A stretch of 64,000 nt of DNA from Gemmatimonadaceae bacterium (GCA_947457545.1 CANGXD010000001.1:170464-234463); one strand, 5' to 3'; numbered from the stretch's first letter, positions 51,997 to 60,614 are shown. Notes: generated by a model from the sequence alone, not told the origin. Numbers and translations: made by a program.

Positions 51997-54012
51997 CTAC
52001 TGGTGCAGCCGGTCCCGGGTGGCCCTGGCCAGCGCGACGATCCGCTCCACCTGCTCTTCCTGAGTCACCGTCGTGGTGTCGATGGTGATCGCGTCCCGGG
52101 CCGGTGCACTCTGCGTCGCATCCTGGGCGTCCCGGGCGACGAGCGCCTCGACCTCTTCCGCAATTTCGGCATCGTTCGGCCGGCGCCCGAGGCGCTGGAT
52201 GAGGCGCCGGCGAGCTCGCTCCCAGCTGTCGGCCACGAGGAAGATCTTGAGCTGCGCTTCGGGAAAGACGGCCGTCCCGATATCGCGGCCGTCGACCACC
52301 ACGTCCACCGCGGCGCCCGCGCTGCGGACCACGGTATTGACCCACAGGCGAACCGGCGGCATCGCGGCCACCCGGGAGACGTTCCGGGTGACGTTCGTCC
52401 CGCGGAGCGCCTCATCCTGCTCCACCCCATCGACCAGCGGCAGCACGGAGCGCTCCGTCAGGCGCCAGGTTACCCGCCCCGCGTGCGCCAGCAGCGTTTC
52501 GGCGGTCCACTGCTCCGGGGCCTCCCCCGTTTCGGTGGCCAGAAACGTGAGCGCGCGATAGAACGCGCCGGAGTCGACGTGGCGGACATCGAGGAGCTGC
52601 GCGACCCATTGCGCCGTCGAACTCTTGCCGGACGCCGCCGGACCGTCGATGGCGACCACCAAGGGCGTGGTCGAGGGTGCGGCGCCTGCGCCTTGGGCTA
52701 CCGCGGGAGCACGCCCCAAACCCACCGCCGTAGTCAGGTCGCGCCAGAAGGCGGGATACGACACCGCCACGCACCCTGGATCGTCGATGGTGATGTGGTT
52801 GCCCGGAAGCGCCCCAAGCACCCCGAACGCCATGGCCAACCGGTGATCGCCATGGGTGTTCACGTGTCCGCTCAGCGGCGTCTTCGACCCCACGACGCGC
52901 ATCCCGTCGGGATACTCCTCGACCTCGACACCCAGCGTGCGGAGATTGTCGACGACAGCCCGGATGCGATCGCTTTCCTTGACCCGCAGCTCCTGCGCAT
53001 CGGTGATACGCGTTTCGCCCCGCGCCCGCGCCGCAAGGCAGGCGATCATGGGCAGCTCGTCGATACACCGTGGAATTTCGGCCCCGCCGATCTGCGCGCC
53101 AACGAGCGACGACGGGCGGACGACCAGAGTGCCGATCAACTCCCCACCGACGTCCGCCGAGTGCTCGACCACGATGTCGGCCCCCATTCGCCGCAACACG
53201 TCGAATGCACCCGTGCGTGTCGGGTTGAGACAGACGTTCTCGAGCCGTAGCTCACCGGCATCGGCCATTGCGGCGAGTGCCGCGAAGAACGTGGCGGATG
53301 ACGGATCGGAGGGGACCACCACATCCGCCGGCTGTACCACCTGACCGGCGGGCAAGGTCACCGACGTGTCGGTGATTTCAAGGCGAACGCCACGAGCGGC
53401 CAGCATGCGTTCGCTGTGGTCGCGCGAACGCACCGGCTCCTCGATCGTCACTTCGACGCCGCCGCAGAGACCGGCCAGCAGCAACGCGCCCTTCACCTGC
53501 GCACTCGCGTGGGTGTTCACGTAGCGCAATGCCTTGAGCGGCTGACCGGACACGCGCATGGGCAGGCCATCGTGCCCGGCAGCCCCTTCGAACGAAATGC
53601 GTGCGCCCATCTCCGAAAGCGGGGCCGCCACGCGCTTCATCGGGCGGCGGCTCAAGCTCGCATCCCCTTCAAAGCGCGCCGCACGCCCCGCCAAGCCGGC
53701 CACGAGCCCCGTGAGCAGCCGCGTAGTCGTGCCGCTGTTGGCGCAGTCGAATGCCTGCTCGGGCGAATGCAACGCATCGAGCCCGCGCCCGCGGACGACG
53801 AAGTCCTCACTGAGCGCGGGAATGTCGACGCCCATGGCCCTGAGTGCCGCCGCGGTCGCGTGCACATCGGCCGACGGCAGGATGTCGCGAATGCGCGTCT
53901 GCCCGTTCGCCATCGCCGCGAAGATCAGCGCGCGATGGCTGATCGACTTGTCGCCAGGCGCTCGGATCGTGCCCTTCACCGTGAGCGGCACGGCACTGCT
54001 CACCGCAGCCAC
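51997..54012 (-). CDS. aroA: Fused EPSP synthase and cytidylate kinase (AroA-Cmk)
   Basis: This 671-aa polypeptide contains two complete enzymes. Residues 1 to about 430 are 3-phosphoshikimate 1-carboxyvinyltransferase: APGDKSISHRALI near residue 18, NSGTTTRLLTGL near 92, RRPMKRV near 122 and RVKESDRI with DHRLAM in the second half. After a 15-residue Ala/Gly-rich linker, residues 448-671 are CMP kinase: AIDGPAASGKSS, VDSGAFYRA, VVDGRDIGTAVFP. The junction lies near 52671. No stop, frameshift or internal ribosome site separates the halves. The start may be GTG at 54003, overlapping the dapD stop by four bases, instead of ATG at 54012. rpsA follows. Confidence 0.95.
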   Translation of the reverse strand: MAAVSSAVPLTVKGTIRAPGDKSISHRALIFAAMANGQTRIRDILPSADVHATAAALRAMGVDIPALSEDFVVRGRGLDALHSPEQAFDCANSGTTTRLLTGLVAGLAGRAARFEGDASLSRRPMKRVAAPLSEMGARISFEGAAGHDGLPMRVSGQPLKALRYVNTHASAQVKGALLLAGLCGGVEVTIEEPVRSRDHSERMLAARGVRLEITDTSVTLPAGQVVQPADVVVPSDPSSATFFAALAAMADAGELRLENVCLNPTRTGAFDVLRRMGADIVVEHSADVGGELIGTLVVRPSSLVGAQIGGAEIPRCIDELPMIACLAARARGETRITDAQELRVKESDRIRAVVDNLRTLGVEVEEYPDGMRVVGSKTPLSGHVNTHGDHRLAMAFGVLGALPGNHITIDDPGCVAVSYPAFWRDLTTAVGLGRAPAVAQGAGAAPSTTPLVVAIDGPAASGKSSTAQWVAQLLDVRHVDSGAFYRALTFLATETGEAPEQWTAETLLAHAGRVTWRLTERSVLPLVDGVEQDEALRGTNVTRNVSRVAAMPPVRLWVNTVVRSAGAAVDVVVDGRDIGTAVFPEAQLKIFLVADSWERARRRLIQRLGRRPNDAEIAEEVEALVARDAQDATQSAPARDAITIDTTTVTQEEQVERIVALARATRDRLHQ

Positions 54013-54851
54013 GCCTCCAACGCCGTCGCGGCGTCGGTCTTGTCATCACGGTACTTCACGATGACCGGCGTCTGGAGTGACAGCCCTTCAGCCTCGCCGA
54101 ACGCCGACGACACGCGCCGCGCCCCAGGCACCACGACGGCGCCCTCGGGAATAATGAGCGGTGCTCCGGGAGACGCCCGATGCACGGTTTCGTTGACCAG
54201 ATCGTACACCGGCGTGCCACGCGTGAGCACGACGCCGGCCCCGAGCACCGCCCGACGCTTCACGACGGTGCCCTCGTACACGCCACAATTACCGCCCACA
54301 ACGACGTCATCCTCGATGACCACCGGCGACGCATTGATCGGCTCGAGCACGCCGCCAATCTGTGCCGCGGCACTCAGGTGCACCCGTTCGCCAATCTGCG
54401 CGCAGCTTCCCACCAGCGCGTGCGAATCGACCATCGTGCCGCGTCCGACGTAGGCACCGACATTGATGTACATGGGAGGCATGCACACCACCGAGGGGGC
54501 CAGGTATGCGCCACGCCGAACCGTCGACCCGCCCGGCACAATGCGCACCTGATGCTCCGGACGAAACTCACGCGTCGGGTACGTGTGCTTGTCGAGGAAA
54601 CTGAACGGCGCCGTTCCCGGCATGGTCTGCACATGGCCAATGCGAAAGCCCAGCAGAATGGCCCGCTTGACCCACGGGACCGCGTGCCACGTCCCGTGTT
54701 CGTCGCAGCGCGCCGCACGAATGTCGCCGCGCTCCAGATGCGCCATGGCGCTGTCGAAGAGCAGCTGGGCGTCGTGTGCGAGCGGCACGCCGCTATCGAG
54801 CAGGTGCGGCTCGTTCAAACGGGTTTCGAGTTCGGCGATGGAAAGAGCCAT
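54000..54851 (-). CDS. dapD: Tetrahydrodipicolinate N-succinyltransferase
   Basis: DapD succinylates tetrahydrodipicolinate, which commits the pathway to the succinylase route. The 283-aa product (MALSIAELETRL) has an N-terminal helical domain and a left-handed beta-helix of hexapeptide repeats: PPMYINVGAYVGRGTMVDSHALVGSCAQIGERVHLS region at about residues 140-190, and IEDDVVVGGNCGVYEG near 208. The length and motifs match DapD rather than the acetyltransferase DapH. dapA lies 38 bases upstream, and aroA-cmk overlaps its 3' end. Confidence 0.95.
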   Translation of the reverse strand: MALSIAELETRLNEPHLLDSGVPLAHDAQLLFDSAMAHLERGDIRAARCDEHGTWHAVPWVKRAILLGFRIGHVQTMPGTAPFSFLDKHTYPTREFRPEHQVRIVPGGSTVRRGAYLAPSVVCMPPMYINVGAYVGRGTMVDSHALVGSCAQIGERVHLSAAAQIGGVLEPINASPVVIEDDVVVGGNCGVYEGTVVKRRAVLGAGVVLTRGTPVYDLVNETVHRASPGAPLIIPEGAVVVPGARRVSSAFGEAEGLSLQTPVIVKYRDDKTDAATALEAWLR

Positions 54852-54889
54852 AGCGGTTCGCAGCCTTGGGAAAGGGTCGTCAGTCGAAA

Positions 54890-55783
54890 TCAGGAAGCGA
54901 GCAAACCCGCGTGCTCGAGCACACCACGTACACGCGATTGCAACGACTCGGCAAGCGGCACCAGCGGCAGACGTACACGGTCCTGCAAACGCCCCATCAT
55001 GGCCAGCATGGCCTTGGCAGGAATGGGATTGGACTCGACGAAGCACGCATCAATCAGCGGCGCCAACGCGGCATCGAGTGTCCGCGCTTCCGCGAGATCG
55101 CCACGCAGCATGGCCTCACACAGTCGCACCATCAGCGAGGGCGCGACATTCGACACCACGCTGATGATACCGTCACCGCCGTGCGCCATGAGCGCCAACG
55201 TGAATCCATCGTCTCCGGACAACACGGAAAAGCCCGCCGGCCGGTCGCGCACGATGGTCGTCATCTGCGCGAGATTCCCACTCGCCTCCTTCACGGCGAC
55301 AAAGCGCGGATCGCGCGCCAACTCCAACGTGGTCGCCGCGTCCATGTTGACCGCCGTTCGACCGGGCACGTTGTACAACACGATTGGCAGATCACAGGCG
55401 TCGGCAATCGCGCGGAAGTGCGCGAGCAATGCGCGTTGCGGCGGCTTGTTGTACATGGGCGTGACATGCAAGAGATGCGTGGCCCCGATGGCACGCATTT
55501 CCCGCGAGGTGGCGATCGCGCGGTGGGTATCATTGCTGCCGGCACCGGCAATCACCGGCACGCGGCCGTTGACTTCCTCCACCGTAATCTCGACAACGCG
55601 TCGATGCTCCGCCGTCGTCAACGTCACCGCTTCACCCGTGGACCCGCACGGAATGAGCATGTGGATGCCTGCGGCGAGTTGCCACTGCACCAGGGCGCGC
55701 AACGCGGGCTCATCAACCGAGCCATCGGCCAGAAACGGCGTCACGAGCGCCGTGCCGCAGCCACGGAGTTGAGTCGTCGACAT
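54890..55783 (-). CDS. dapA: 4-hydroxy-tetrahydrodipicolinate synthase
   Basis: DapA condenses pyruvate with aspartate semialdehyde. The 297-aa barrel has GTALVTPF near residue 10, IPCGSTGEAVTLT near residue 44, and the proton-relay Tyr137 in LYNVPGRTAVN. The Schiff-base lysine is Lys165 in VAVKEASGN. I use ATG 55783; an in-frame GTG at 55789 adjoins the dapB stop directly and is also possible. It lies between dapB and dapD, with no promoter visible in the gaps. Confidence 0.96.
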   Translation of the reverse strand: MSTTQLRGCGTALVTPFLADGSVDEPALRALVQWQLAAGIHMLIPCGSTGEAVTLTTAEHRRVVEITVEEVNGRVPVIAGAGSNDTHRAIATSREMRAIGATHLLHVTPMYNKPPQRALLAHFRAIADACDLPIVLYNVPGRTAVNMDAATTLELARDPRFVAVKEASGNLAQMTTIVRDRPAGFSVLSGDDGFTLALMAHGGDGIISVVSNVAPSLMVRLCEAMLRGDLAEARTLDAALAPLIDACFVESNPIPAKAMLAMMGRLQDRVRLPLVPLAESLQSRVRGVLEHAGLLAS

Positions 55784-55789
55784 CTGCAC

Positions 55790-56503
55790 TCAGGAGGAAG
55801 GCGACGCCGAAAGCACGTCGCGCATTGTATACACGGCCGGTGTATGCGGTGCCGCCAGCCAGCGTGCGGCGGCCAGCGCGCCATCGGCGAATACACGTCG
55901 ATCACGCGCCGTGTGGGTGAGCGTGATCTGTTCGAACGCCGCGTCCATGATCACTTCGTGCGTGCCGGGCACACTGCCCACGCGCACACTGGAGATCGGA
56001 ACGCCGCGCCCGAGCCCCGCCTCAAGACGCTCAGCGATCGCGATGCCGGTGCCCGACGGGGCGTCCTTCTTCGCGGTGTGATGCGTTTCGACCACGTGCA
56101 CATCGATTCCGGTGAGCTCACGCGCGCGACGGGCCGCGTCCTCGGCGATCGCCAGAAAGAGCTGCACGCCGAGTGAGAAATTCGGCGCCCACAACGCGGC
56201 ACAGCGACTCGACACTACCGCGGCTTCGAGCTGCGCCATGTGCGCGTTCCACCCCGTCGTGCCGATGACCACCGGGCAGCCGAGGGCGAGGAGCGCCACC
56301 GCATTCGGCAAGGCCGTCTCGGGCGTGGTGAATTCGATGGCGACCTGCGCGCCGTGCAGATCGGCAACCGTCAGCCCGCGAGCCATTTCCGGCGCGTCCA
56401 ACCGTGCCACGACGTCACAACCGCGCTCGGGAGCGAGCGCATCGAGCGCGCGCCCCATGCGGCCCATACCCACGAGCGCGACGCGTACCGGTGCCCCCGT
56501 CAT
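55790..56503 (-). CDS. dapB: 4-hydroxy-tetrahydrodipicolinate reductase
   Basis: DapB reduces the DapA product to tetrahydrodipicolinate with NAD(P)H. The 237-aa protein has the Rossmann motif VALVGMGRMGRAL near residue 8, IEFTTPE near residue 56 and VIGTTGWN near residue 78. The substrate signature ETHHTAKKDAPSGT lies near residue 138. It is slightly short (the usual length is about 245-270), with a compact N-terminal part: GRMGRAL instead of the longer GRMG loop. The start overlaps the lysC stop by four bases. Confidence 0.93.
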   Translation of the reverse strand: MTGAPVRVALVGMGRMGRALDALAPERGCDVVARLDAPEMARGLTVADLHGAQVAIEFTTPETALPNAVALLALGCPVVIGTTGWNAHMAQLEAAVVSSRCAALWAPNFSLGVQLFLAIAEDAARRARELTGIDVHVVETHHTAKKDAPSGTGIAIAERLEAGLGRGVPISSVRVGSVPGTHEVIMDAAFEQITLTHTARDRRVFADGALAAARWLAAPHTPAVYTMRDVLSASPSS

Positions 56504-57855
56504 GCGGGCTGCTCGAAGAAGGTCGCATGCAGCCGCTGCATAGCCGGGATCACCTGATCGTCGTCGATGACGAGTGTGAAATTGATACCGGTGGCACTCA
56601 GCGAGGCCATATGCACCTGAATGGGGCCGAGTGCGGCGATGGCCTGGGCAATGGCCATGCTGCCATCGGAAATGCCGGCACCGACGATGGCGATCAAGCC
56701 GGCCCGCGGCGACACGGAAACATCGCCGAACGCCGCGAGGTCCTGGAGAATGGCCGCGAGGTTCGTGGCATCGTCGAGCGTGACCGAGACTGACACTTCG
56801 GATGTCGTCACCACATCGACGGACGTGCGGTGCGTTTCGAACACCTCGAATACGCGCCGCAGAAAGCCGGGCGCCAGCAGCATGCGCGACGAGCGCAGCT
56901 TCACCATGGTCGTCGCGCGCTTGCCCGCGATAGCACGCACGGGTAATCGCGGTGCGTCGAACGCGATCATCGTACCCTTCCCGCCCGGATTGCGCGAGTT
57001 GAATACGTACACGGGAATGCCGCGCTGCACCGCCGGCGCGATCGTCGCCGGATGCAGCACCTTGGCCCCGAACGCCGCGAGCTCGGCGGCTTCCTCGAAA
57101 CTGATGCGCTCGATGAGCTGCGCCGCAGGAATCACCCGCGGGTCGGCCGTGAGCATGCCATCGACGTCCGTCCAGATTTCGATGCCGTCCGCATCGATCG
57201 CGGCGCCGATGAGCGAAGCGGAATAGTCGGATCCGCCACGACCGAGCGTCGTCGTCACGCGATTGGCGGTCGCCCCCACGAAGCCGCCCATGACAGGAAT
57301 GCGGCCTTGCTGCAGGTGCGGCAGCAGGCGTTCCTGCGACAGTGAGCGAATCTCCTCGACATCCGGTTCAGCCTTCGTGAAAAAATCGTTGGTACGCATC
57401 ACATCGCGCGCGTCGACGAAGACGGCGGGATACCCACGATGCCGGAACGCCGCGGCGACAATCTGCGACGACAGCAATTCGCCGATCGCCGCGACCGCAT
57501 CGAGTGAACGCGGCGTCAGATAGCCAAGCGTTCGGAAAGCCTCCGCCAGGTGCGCCAGTTCGTCGAAGGTGGCGCTGATCTCGAGCGACAATTCCTCCGC
57601 GTCCGCACTCCCTTCGAGCAGTTGCTGTGCTTCCCGCTGGTGACGATCGCGTAGCTGCTCGATGAGCTGCAGCGCAGACAACAGTTCCCCACCCGCCGCC
57701 TTGTTGGCGATATCGAGGAGGATGTTCGTCGCACCACCGAGGGCCGAGACCACCACCACCGGTTGCTGAGCGCGCTTGCTGTCGATGATCTCGATGACAC
57801 GCGAAATGGCCGCGGCATCAGCGACGGAGGTACCGCCGAACTTGCAGACGATCAC
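56500..57855 (-). CDS. lysC: Aspartate kinase (monofunctional, class III-like)
   Basis: LysC phosphorylates aspartate at the head of the lysine/DAP, threonine and methionine pathways. The 451-aa protein has VCKFGGTSVADAAAI at residue 3, DARDVMRTNDFF near 148, GFVGATANRVTTTLGRGGSDYSA near 200 and WTDVDGMLTADPRV near 236. Two C-terminal ACT domains (about residues 300-450) suggest feedback control by an amino acid; VVTTSEVSVSVTL is the usual ACT start. Which end product binds cannot be read. It sits inside the DAP operon, which favours lysine control. Confidence 0.95.
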   Translation of the reverse strand: MIVCKFGGTSVADAAAISRVIEIIDSKRAQQPVVVVSALGGATNILLDIANKAAGGELLSALQLIEQLRDRHQREAQQLLEGSADAEELSLEISATFDELAHLAEAFRTLGYLTPRSLDAVAAIGELLSSQIVAAAFRHRGYPAVFVDARDVMRTNDFFTKAEPDVEEIRSLSQERLLPHLQQGRIPVMGGFVGATANRVTTTLGRGGSDYSASLIGAAIDADGIEIWTDVDGMLTADPRVIPAAQLIERISFEEAAELAAFGAKVLHPATIAPAVQRGIPVYVFNSRNPGGKGTMIAFDAPRLPVRAIAGKRATTMVKLRSSRMLLAPGFLRRVFEVFETHRTSVDVVTTSEVSVSVTLDDATNLAAILQDLAAFGDVSVSPRAGLIAIVGAGISDGSMAIAQAIAALGPIQVHMASLSATGINFTLVIDDDQVIPAMQRLHATFFEQPA

Positions 57856-58928
57856 GACTGACCGAGCCCCGCCAGCTGGCCGGTGTTGACGAGCAGTTCG
57901 GCATTCAGAATGGAGCCACCCGCCGCGCCGCGTACGACGTTGTGCGACATCGCCACCAGTCGCAGGTCGAACAGGTGATCGCCGCGAACGCGACCGATCG
58001 TGGTCGCCATGCCACGGCCGCGCTCCGCATCACGACGCGGTTGCGGACGGTCGTTCTCGTCGCGGATGATGAGCGACGGCTCCGGCGCCGACGGCAGACC
58101 GCGTACCGCCTCGTGCCCGGTCCAGTTGCGCAGCACCTCGAGCGCCTGCGCCGGCGTGGGCTTGGTCTTGAATGCCACCGACATGCAAACAGTATGGCCA
58201 TGTTCGACGGGCACGCGATTGGCATGCGCGCTGGTCACGATGTCGGCGTGGTGAATCGACGTGCCGTCGTACCGCCCCAGCAACTTCACGAGCTCGGTCT
58301 CGATCTTGGGTTCTTCGTCGCCGATATACGGGATGACGTTGCCGAGGATATCGAGCGAGGCCACGCCGGGATAGCCCGCACCGGACACCGCTTGCATGGT
58401 GGTAGCGAACACCTTGGTGACCGTGAACGCTTCGTGCAGCGGTGCCAGCGCCGCGGCCATGACTGTGGTGGCGCAGTTGGCGTTGGTCACGATACCGCCG
58501 CTCCAGCCACGATTACGGCGCTGCGCGGTGAGAATGCCAAGGTGATCGCCGTTCACTTCGGGAATCACGAGCGGCACATCGGCTTCCATGCGATAGTTCT
58601 TCGCATTGGAGAGCACCATGCGGCCCGCCTTCGCGAAAGCCGCTTCGACCTCGCCCGCCACGCCGGAATCGAGCGCGGAAAACACGATCGGCGCGGTGAT
58701 CTCCGCCGGCGTGCAATTTTTCACTGTGAGCGTCGCGACGGCGTCGGGAAGCGTCCCCTCCAGCCATTTCGCCGCATCCCGATACGACTTTCCGGCGCTG
58801 CGTTCCGACGCAGCGACCTCGATGAGATCGAACCACGGATGCCCATCGAGCAGGCGAATGAAGGCCTGACCGACAGCGCCGGTTGCACCGAGTACGGCGA
58901 CCGGCCAACGAGTGACGGAGGGTGTCAT
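57852..58928 (-). CDS. asd: Aspartate-semialdehyde dehydrogenase (archaeal/fungal-like type)
   Basis: Asd reduces aspartyl phosphate to aspartate semialdehyde with NADPH. The 358-aa protein has VAVLGATGAVGQAF near residue 10, SNAKNYRM near residue 107, and the catalytic Cys152 in VTNANCATT. TSAHANRVPVEHGHT supplies the active-site His and Arg. The pattern NANCATT and SNAKNYRM resembles the archaeal and fungal branch of the family, not the NPGCIAT type of most bacteria. It overlaps dapE and lysC by four bases on each side, so it is firmly within the operon. Confidence 0.94.
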   Translation of the reverse strand: MTPSVTRWPVAVLGATGAVGQAFIRLLDGHPWFDLIEVAASERSAGKSYRDAAKWLEGTLPDAVATLTVKNCTPAEITAPIVFSALDSGVAGEVEAAFAKAGRMVLSNAKNYRMEADVPLVIPEVNGDHLGILTAQRRNRGWSGGIVTNANCATTVMAAALAPLHEAFTVTKVFATTMQAVSGAGYPGVASLDILGNVIPYIGDEEPKIETELVKLLGRYDGTSIHHADIVTSAHANRVPVEHGHTVCMSVAFKTKPTPAQALEVLRNWTGHEAVRGLPSAPEPSLIIRDENDRPQPRRDAERGRGMATTIGRVRGDHLFDLRLVAMSHNVVRGAAGGSILNAELLVNTGQLAGLGQS

Positions 58929-59917
58929 GCGAGGAGAGTGCGGACGATTCGGACGTACGCGTCGACCGACGCGTCGAGTTCCGCCACATCGATGTACTCG
59001 ATGGGCGTATGGGCAACGTGGATGGAGCCTGGGCCGAACAGGAGGGGCGTTCCCCAGCGGTCGAGCAAGGGAATATCACTCGTGTAGGCAACGGGCTCGA
59101 CCTCGAATCCGCTGAGCGTCTGGAAGTGCTGTGCGGGAATGTGGGACCCCCACACGAGCTCCGCACGCTGTCCAGCCCAAGCGGTGAACGCCGCCTTGAC
59201 CGGCTCCACATCGCCGACGAGGCGAATCATGATTTCCACTTCCGCGAGTCCGGGGACGATGTTCGCTTCGGTCCCGGCGCGCATGACGCCGATGTTGTAG
59301 GTCGTCTCGCCGAGGATGGGATCGGAAGGCAGCGCGAGTGCCCGCAGCTGCGGCAACAGATCGATCATGGCTTCGAGGGCACTCTCGCCAAGGTGCGCGT
59401 ACGCCGAATGAGCTTCACGGCCGCGAACGCGCACGATGACGCGCTGCGCGCCTTTGCATCCGGACGCGAGTTTGCTTTCGGTGGGCTCGCCGTTGACGAG
59501 GTACTTGCTGGTGGCCGGCAGCCGATTGGCGGCCCGGGCACCGGGCGAACCCTTCTCTTCACCGACTACGAACAGCAGATCGACGCGCTCTTCGCCCTGT
59601 TCAGCGAGCCGCTGCGCCGCCAGCATCATGGCCGCGGCAATCCCCTTGGCGTCGGACGACCCGCGTCCGTACAGGCGATTGCCCTCGACATAGGGCGGAA
59701 TGTACGGCGGCACCGTGTCGAGATGCGTCGAGAGCGTGACGCCGCCGCCTTTGCGGGTTGCCCAGACGTTGGAGCGACCGGGCTCAACTTCCTGCAGCGA
59801 GACATTCCATCCGCGGGCGATGAGCCAGCGGGACACGAAATCCACCGCGTCCCGCTCACGGCCGGTTGTGGATTCGATGGAGAGCAATTCGGTGGCGAGG
59901 ATGACGGCGTCAGACAT
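58925..59917 (-). CDS. dapE: M20 family deacylase, probable succinyl-diaminopimelate desuccinylase
   Basis: This is a 330-aa zinc aminoacylase of the ArgE/DapE group. The metal ligands follow the M20 order: THLDTVPP near residue 72, GRGSSDAKGIAAA near residue 92, and the catalytic Glu in VGEEKGSPGARAAN near residue 127. A dimerization lid domain (about 165-270) and a final His region HVAHTPIEYID complete the enzyme. Its place at the head of the DAP operon with dapD favours N-succinyl-DAP desuccinylase. An acetyl-lysine or acetylornithine deacetylase role cannot be excluded by motif alone. TATCTT ends six bases before the ATG, which would fit a leaderless mRNA. Confidence 0.87.
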   Translation of the reverse strand: MSDAVILATELLSIESTTGRERDAVDFVSRWLIARGWNVSLQEVEPGRSNVWATRKGGGVTLSTHLDTVPPYIPPYVEGNRLYGRGSSDAKGIAAAMMLAAQRLAEQGEERVDLLFVVGEEKGSPGARAANRLPATSKYLVNGEPTESKLASGCKGAQRVIVRVRGREAHSAYAHLGESALEAMIDLLPQLRALALPSDPILGETTYNIGVMRAGTEANIVPGLAEVEIMIRLVGDVEPVKAAFTAWAGQRAELVWGSHIPAQHFQTLSGFEVEPVAYTSDIPLLDRWGTPLLFGPGSIHVAHTPIEYIDVAELDASVDAYVRIVRTLLA

Positions 59918-59923
59918 GGCCAC

Positions 59924-59929
59924 AAGATA
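59924..59929 (-). promoter_or_regulatory. Candidate -10 box of the dapE operon
   Basis: TATCTT ends six bases upstream of the dapE ATG. No good -35 lies 16-18 bases further upstream, so the call rests on its spacing to the start codon, which equals that at dusB. Confidence 0.35.
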
Positions 59930-60011
59930 CAAGCCTGTGCCGCTCCGGCGCGCCCCCGCTGAGGCTGGTTTGGCCTCCGGAATTGTGCGGAGCGCCGCGG
60001 CGCCGCCGACC

Positions 60012-60239
60012 TCAGGGACTGACGAGGAACTCGCGGATCACGGCGTTCAGTTTGGCGTCGTCCATGTCGTCATCCCAACCGGGCGAGACCAGCGCGATGA
60101 CGCGATGTGCTCCTGAGTTGCATTCGATGGCCACCGTATCCGGCGCCATCTTCGACGCGGCGTCCACTTGATCCGCCGGGACTTCCGGCAGCTCGAGGCA
60201 AATCCACGTGGTACCCTGCGAATCCGACACGGTGCGCAC
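60012..60239 (-). CDS. Small acidic protein, function unknown
   Basis: I do not recognise this 75-aa cytoplasmic protein. The GTG at 60239 has GGAG five bases upstream; an in-frame TTG at 60257 is the alternative. The sequence reads as one small alpha/beta domain: VSDSQGTTWICLELPEVP, then IECNSGAHRVIALVSPGWDDDMDD, ending in a helix NAVIREFLVSP. It has many acidic residues and no membrane segment or metal motif. It lies between the dap operon and tRNA-Leu on the same strand. Confidence 0.65.
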   Translation of the reverse strand: MRTVSDSQGTTWICLELPEVPADQVDAASKMAPDTVAIECNSGAHRVIALVSPGWDDDMDDAKLNAVIREFLVSP

Positions 60240-60431
60240 AACAACTCCGGGGTGCAAAAGTGGGGAGTGGTCCAGTGACGGAAGTTACTGACTGTCGAGC
60301 GCTGCGGTCACCCCGTGTCGACCAGCCGTCGAACGGGCATCGTGCGCCGTCGCGGCGAGGTGCGCAGGCAGCATTGCGGGCACCGGCATCGTTGCAAGAC
60401 CGGCGGCGCCGTTCGATCACCTGCCGTGGGA

Positions 60432-60515
60432 TACCCGGAGCGGGACTCGAACCCGCACACCCTCGCGGATAAGGGATTTTAAGTCCCTCGCGTCTACCGA
60501 TTTCGCCATCCGGGT
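60432..60515 (-). tRNA. tRNA-Leu (anticodon UAA)
   Basis: On the minus strand a 7-bp acceptor stem (ACCCGGA/TCCGGGT) encloses the usual D-arm and an anticodon loop CTTAAAA, giving anticodon TAA. A long class II variable arm (TATCCGCGAGGGTG region) and a T-arm GCGGG-TTCGAGT-CCCGC follow. The discriminator is A and the CCA is not encoded. The 84-base length fits a type II tRNA. Confidence 0.96.
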
Positions 60516-60525
60516 GTACCCACAG

Positions 60526-60543
60526 CGCGGGACGCGAGTCCCG
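60526..60543 (-). other. Hairpin in the tRNA-Leu 5' leader
   Basis: GCGGGACGCGAGTCCCGC folds into a perfect 7-bp stem (GCGGGAC/GTCCCGC) with a 4-base loop, between the promoter and the mature tRNA start. It would be part of the precursor removed by RNase P. Confidence 0.5.
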
Positions 60544-60549
60544 CTTCAC

Positions 60550-60578
60550 AGCATACCGACAAAACGCATGTCGCGCAA
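60550..60578 (-). promoter_or_regulatory. Promoter for tRNA-Leu
   Basis: On the minus strand TTGCGC (60578-60573) and TATGCT (60555-60550) are spaced by exactly 17 bases, about 35 bases before the tRNA 5' end. Confidence 0.65.
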
Positions 60579-60614
60579 AAACACGCCTGCCGCGTCCCCA
60601 GCCGCTGGTAACGC

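Noticed and set aside
51854..52345. N-terminal extension of rpsA into the aroA-cmk gene
   Set aside because: The upstream part has no S1 similarity, crosses a clear promoter and overlaps Cmk coding sequence; the ATG at 51853 fits the family.
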